Source: Chloroflexota bacterium | GTDB lineage: Bacteria; Chloroflexota; Anaerolineae; UBA4142 | Assembly (NCBI GenBank): GCA_016215025.1 | Contig: JACRMI010000011.1 | Location: forward strand, 1-47,114 | Length of the DNA: 47,114 nucleotides | Reading direction: 5' to 3' | Part shown: positions 44,093 through 47,114 of the stretch, in pieces | Position numbering within the stretch: the first letter of the stretch is position 1 | Layout of the letters: every line of letters begins with the position of its first letter | Notes under the pieces: generated by a model | Databases searched by the model: none | Seen by the model: the letters and a program-made list of their open reading frames with translations, nothing else | What the model was told of the DNA's origin: nothing | Translations under genes and position numbers: made by a program

Positions 44093-45490
44093 TTATACGA
44101 TCCGATCCGCGAGATAATCGATCAAATCAATTTTGGTGACGATGCCCGTCGGTCGTCCATCTTCCACGATGACGGCAACTTTGCCCTCGCTAAAACCATC
44201 GGTCAAGGTATCGAGCGGCGCATCCGCGCCGACAATGACGGTGGCATCCTGGGAAATAATGTCGGCGATGGTTTCACCTTTTTCGTGTTCGGGGAGTAAG
44301 AGATGTTGCAGCAATTCAACTTCGGTGACTATTCCAACGTATGCCCCGTCATCATCCACCACCGGCAGTTGCGAAACATCGTGTGCTTTCATACGTTCGA
44401 TCACGGCGGTCTTGCTGTCGCGTGGGTTCGCTATCACCAGTTCGAATGACTTGGCGCGGACGCGAAGCAGATCGCCTACCTGTCCCTCGGCGAGCGGGTA
44501 TCCCAGGAAACGATTTTCCCGCATCCAATCATCGTCGAAAATTTTACTGAGATAACGCGAACCCGAGTCAGGCAAAATCACCACGACGATTTTATCAGCA
44601 GGCAATTGACTTGCTACTTTCAATGCCGCATGCGCCGCCGTGCCGCTGGAGCCGCCGCAGAACAAACCTTCTTCGCGCACTAAGCGCCGCGTCATCGTAA
44701 ACGATTCTTTATCGCTGACTTGAATTACTTCGTCCACATAACGCAAATCGAGCGTGTCCGGCAGAAAGTCTTCACCGATACCTTCGACTTTGTAGACGCG
44801 CGGGAAAGCGCCGGGCGGAAGTTTGCCGCCGCCGCGATGCGTGTCGTAAATGAGCGAGCCGATGGGATCAGCGCCGACCACTTGAATCTTTGGATTTTTC
44901 TCTTTCAAGAATCTTCCCACGCCCGTGATCGTTCCGCCCGTTCCCATGCCAGCAACGAAATAATCGATCTTGCCATCGGTCTGCCGCCAGATTTCGGGTC
45001 CCGTCGATTTGTAGTGCGCTTCAGGATTAGCGGGATTCCAAAACTGTCCGGCGAGAATCGAGTTGGGCGTTTCTTCGACGATACGTTTTGAAACCGAAGT
45101 GTACGAACGCGGGTCTTCGGGCGCGACGGCGGTGGGCGTGATGATAACGCGTGCGCCGAACGCGCGCAGCAGACGAACTTTTTCATCACTCATTTTGTCG
45201 GGCATGACAAAGATACATTTATATCCTTTAATCGCAGCAGCAATTGCCAAGCCCACGCCCGTGTTGCCCGAGGTGGCTTCGACAATCGTACCGCCCGATT
45301 TCAGTTTACCCTCGCGCTCAGCCGCTTGTATCATCGCCAACCCAGGACGATCTTTCACCGAACCCCCTGGGTTTAAGAATTCGCATTTCGCCAGCACGGT
45401 TGCTTCGCAACGCGTGTCGTGCGTCACCTGATTCAAGCGCACGAGCGGCGTGTTGCCAATCGCTGATAGAATATTTTCATGGATTTCCAT
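44093..45490 (-). CDS. Cystathionine beta-synthase with C-terminal CBS pair
   Basis: The 465-residue protein has a PLP fold type II domain (PLP Lys46 in GGSVKDRP; EATSGNTGVGLA binding the substrate carboxylate; GTGGTITGV for the PLP phosphate; CGGSSGTAA) and a C-terminal tandem CBS module (about 340-460; HDVSQLPVVDDDGAYVGIV, KVAVIVEDGRPTGIVTKIDL). It condenses homocysteine with serine to cystathionine, or works as a cysteine synthase. The CBS pair may bind an adenosyl ligand. GGAGTGAAAGAATG fixes the start. It lies 4 bp after the gamma-synthase/lyase gene in one operon. Confidence 0.92.
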   Translation of the reverse strand: MEIHENILSAIGNTPLVRLNQVTHDTRCEATVLAKCEFLNPGGSVKDRPGLAMIQAAEREGKLKSGGTIVEATSGNTGVGLAIAAAIKGYKCIFVMPDKMSDEKVRLLRAFGARVIITPTAVAPEDPRSYTSVSKRIVEETPNSILAGQFWNPANPEAHYKSTGPEIWRQTDGKIDYFVAGMGTGGTITGVGRFLKEKNPKIQVVGADPIGSLIYDTHRGGGKLPPGAFPRVYKVEGIGEDFLPDTLDLRYVDEVIQVSDKESFTMTRRLVREEGLFCGGSSGTAAHAALKVASQLPADKIVVVILPDSGSRYLSKIFDDDWMRENRFLGYPLAEGQVGDLLRVRAKSFELVIANPRDSKTAVIERMKAHDVSQLPVVDDDGAYVGIVTEVELLQHLLLPEHEKGETIADIISQDATVIVGADAPLDTLTDGFSEGKVAVIVEDGRPTGIVTKIDLIDYLADRIV

Positions 45491-45494
45491 TCTT

Positions 45495-46637
45495 TCACTC
45501 CTGATCCAATGCTTGCGCCAAGTCGGCAAGCAAATCTTCGTGATGTTCGATTCCAACTGAAAGACGAATCAACGCAGGATCCACTTCGAGCGGCGAACCT
45601 TGCACCGAAAGATGCGTCATCGCGGACGGCACTTCGATCAACGATTCGACGCCGCCGAGCGATTCGCCGAGCGTGAACAATCGCGTTGCCCGCGCGATTT
45701 TTCGCGCTTGCTCTGCGCCGCCCTTGGGAATGAACGAGACCATCCCGCCGAACGCGCGCATTTGTTTGCGCGCTAATTCGTGCTGCGGGTGTGATTCCAA
45801 TCCGGGATAGATGACGCGCGTGACACGCGGATGCGATTCGAGAAAGTGCGCGACGCGAATTGCATTTTCGCTGTGACGGTCCATTCGCAAGGCAAGCGTT
45901 TTTGCGCCGCGCAAGACCAGCCAGCAATCGAACGGACCTGGCACCGCACCCGCCGCGTTCTGCAAAAATTTCAGTCGCTCGAAAACTTTATCGTTGGACG
46001 TGATGATCGCGCCGCCGACCACGTCGCTGTGCCCGCCCAGATATTTCGTCGTGCTGTGAACGACAATGTCTGCGCCGAGCGCGAGCGGCTGTTGCAAGTA
46101 CGGCGACGCAAAGGTGTTGTCCACGACGATCAGCGCGCTTTGCTCTTTGCCCAGCACGGCAAGGGCGGCGATGTTCACAACTTTGAGTAACGGATTCGTC
46201 GGCGTTTCGATCCACAACATTTTCGTATTCGGACGAATCGCGCGTTCTGTCGCCGCCAGATCGGTCATATCCACGAACGTAAACTCTAAACCGTACGATT
46301 CGAGGATGCGCCGGAACAGGCGGTACGTTCCGCCATACGCATCATCACACACGACGACGTGATCGCCGCTCTTGAACAAGAACATCACCGTCGTGATCGC
46401 GCCCATCCCCGATGCGAAAGCCAGTCCGTGATCGCCACTTTCGAGCGACGCCAAACATTGTTCGAGCGCGGTGCGCGTTGGGTTCGCGGTGCGTGAGTAA
46501 TCGTACCCCTTTGTGATGCCAACATCCTCTTGCGCGTACGTCGCCGTCTGATAAATCGGCGGGATGATTGCGCCTGTTGCGGCATCGGGTTCTTGATCTA
46601 CGTGAATCGCGCGCGTTTCAAAATGATCGGATACCAT
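45495..46637 (-). CDS. Cystathionine gamma-synthase/gamma-lyase (Cys/Met metabolism PLP enzyme)
   Basis: The 380-residue PLP fold type I enzyme has IPPIYQTATYAQ, YDYSRTANPTR, SGMGAITTV, the Asp of VDNTFASPYLQQPL and the PLP lysine in HSTTKYLGGHSDVVGG. GESLGGVESLIEVPSAMTH near the C-terminus is typical of the family. Whether it makes or cleaves cystathionine cannot be decided from sequence. With the beta-synthase next to it, a reverse transsulfuration pair (methionine to cysteine) is likely. AGGAGG precedes ATG 46637. The leader upstream carries a terminator. Confidence 0.92.
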   Translation of the reverse strand: MVSDHFETRAIHVDQEPDAATGAIIPPIYQTATYAQEDVGITKGYDYSRTANPTRTALEQCLASLESGDHGLAFASGMGAITTVMFLFKSGDHVVVCDDAYGGTYRLFRRILESYGLEFTFVDMTDLAATERAIRPNTKMLWIETPTNPLLKVVNIAALAVLGKEQSALIVVDNTFASPYLQQPLALGADIVVHSTTKYLGGHSDVVGGAIITSNDKVFERLKFLQNAAGAVPGPFDCWLVLRGAKTLALRMDRHSENAIRVAHFLESHPRVTRVIYPGLESHPQHELARKQMRAFGGMVSFIPKGGAEQARKIARATRLFTLGESLGGVESLIEVPSAMTHLSVQGSPLEVDPALIRLSVGIEHHEDLLADLAQALDQE

Positions 46638-46685
46638 CAATTTGATTTCCTCCTATCACGAATGAATTTGTTTCTATGATTGGAC

Positions 46686-46716
46686 AAAAAAGAACCCAGG
46701 GTCAAGCCCTAGGTTC
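46686..46716 (-). terminator. Terminator hairpin in the leader of the cystathionine operon
   Basis: On the minus strand, GAACCTAGGG pairs with CCCTGGGTTC (one G-U or mismatch) around a 5-base loop, followed by six T. It ends about 50 bp before the gene start. Either transcription is attenuated here or it ends an earlier transcript. Confidence 0.75.
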
Positions 46717-46759
46717 GTATTTGTCCTGGACTCGTCCCCTGCATTCAATCCGTAAGGAT

Positions 46760-46842
46760 GCGGGGACAAGTCACACTAGATCGTCGGTGGTGTCTGTAAG
46801 CGCATCACAGTAGCCGCCGGACGAAGTGAATTTGTCCCCGCC
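46760..46842 (-). repeat. Long nested inverted repeat in the leader upstream of the cystathionine operon
   Basis: On the minus strand, GGCGGGGACAA and TTGTCCCCGC enclose nested arms (TTCAC/GTGTGA, TCGTC/GACGA with GGCGG/CCACC, and CTGT/ACAG). It would form one RNA hairpin of about 80 bases. It does not match riboswitch cores I know. It could be an RNA regulator or a small mobile repeat. Confidence 0.5.
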
Positions 46843-46928
46843 GAAAACACGTACACGCGCAGATTGTTTGATTGAGAAAAATCGTAGAATCTCTCACGAT
46901 TGACTCGCCTGTGTATTTCATCGTGCTT

Positions 46929-46970
46929 ATTTTATCAGAAAGATCGCGGATTGTCACACGCCAAATTGCC
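46929..46970 (-). promoter_or_regulatory. Possible single-box promoter G upstream of the cystathionine leader
   Basis: The minus-strand -10 TAAAAT (46929-46934) has a box CGCCAAATTGCC (46959-46970) centred exactly 33 bp upstream. The expected distal box at about 46983 is missing; insertion sequence DNA starts there and may have replaced it. Confidence 0.45.
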
Positions 46971-46982
46971 TATTGTTAGCCC

Positions 46983-47114
46983 AAAGTAGAAATGTCCCCT
47001 TTCTCCAAAATAGAAATGTCCCCTGGACTTGTGGTATAACCAACCCTTCAAGCTCACAGGAAGGGATGGGACGCTATGCGAGTGACAGACATTCTACACA
47101 TGACGAAAGAAGAA
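46983..47114 (+). mobile_element. Left end of an insertion sequence
   Basis: The end carries two copies of TAGAAATGTCCCCT (starting at about 46987 and 47012), like the terminal repeats of ISNCY-type elements with GTAGAAATGTCCCC ends. A transposase gene starts at 47076 and leaves the window. Target duplication and the right end are not visible. Confidence 0.65.
47076..47114 (+). CDS. Transposase N-terminus (truncated by window end)
   Basis: Only 13 codons are visible (MRVTDILHMTKEE), after an AAGGGATGGGACGCT leader. The start resembles the N-terminus of ISNCY-family helix-turn-helix transposases, which begin with a similar M.V.D.L.MT..E segment. The call depends mainly on the terminal repeats just upstream. 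Confidence 0.55.
   Translation, partial: MRVTDILHMTKEE

Noticed and set aside
46641..46930. T-box, SAM or cobalamin riboswitch upstream of the cystathionine operon
   Set aside because: No AGGGUGGNACCGCG T-box, no SAM-I core and no B12 box. A GGCTACTGTGA string resembles part of a cobalamin core but lacks the partner elements.

Overview
The window looks like a chromosomal segment of an uncultivated or poorly described Chloroflexota bacterium (Anaerolineae-like). That assignment is an inference. It rests on gene content: a System I cytochrome c maturation set with CxxxY-type CcmE, SHOCT proteins, Thr/Pro-rich linkers, zinc-ribbon membrane proteins, LysM/M23 and sortase proteins, and lipoproteins without outer-membrane machinery. 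No rRNA or tRNA is present to test it.

Layout. Positions 1-800 are decaying DNA: the end of an IS4-like transposase and a ComM/YifB remnant. From about 23.3 kb down to 0.8 kb, nearly every gene lies on the minus strand. In transcription order these are: a methyltransferase-like membrane protein, two YHS proteins, a DUF2933-like protein, a Rieske protein, a SurA-like isomerase, a CDF-HflK fusion, HflC, HflK, a cNMP-binding membrane receptor, small membrane proteins, a winged-helix protein, a divergent CsoR, a sortase and a TlpA-like thioredoxin. A zinc-ribbon protein, a FixH-like protein, an M23 peptidase, a lipoprotein, Lgt, a broken BNR-repeat protein, a broken HlyD/MacA-type adaptor and ccmE-ccmE-ccmF-ccmH-ccmI-like follow.

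Positions 23.4-43 kb form a metal island: a DoxX-like protein, a PepSY protein, a CadC-type repressor with its operator, a P1B-4-type ATPase, a frameshifted CDF exporter, YnfA, CopZ, a second P1B ATPase with a CSC motif, a probable selenoprotein, a response regulator, a methyltransferase, three SHOCT proteins, a triple-repeat His-containing lipoprotein coupled to a polyferredoxin, a cupredoxin, and a third P1B ATPase with a His/Met-rich arm. The right end holds HD-GYP, a GGDEF remnant, a rhodanese, the cystathionine beta-synthase/gamma-synthase pair and the left end of an insertion sequence.

Three observations stand out. (1) Seven promoters, and perhaps an eighth, share one architecture: two copies of a 12-bp palindrome related to CGCCAAATGGCG, 23-24 bp apart, with the nearer copy centred 33 bp (once 34) from a -10 hexamer. 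This is the geometry of a class II activator. It links the cupredoxin, triple-repeat/polyferredoxin, SHOCT, DoxX, PepSY, YHS/Rieske/HflKC and zinc-ribbon genes into one apparently undescribed regulon. (2) The gene at 32720-33232 carries an in-frame UGA at a Cys-Cys-Pro-like position. A GUCGUC-GGUCA-GACGAC hairpin follows, with its GGU apex at the same distance from the UGA as in E. coli fdhF; this is a strong selenoprotein candidate. (3) A CDF transporter is fused to an SPFH/HflK domain, next to separate hflC and hflK.

Several genes are frameshifted or carry an early UGA. Either the locus is decaying in places or the assembly has indel errors; the sequence alone cannot decide.
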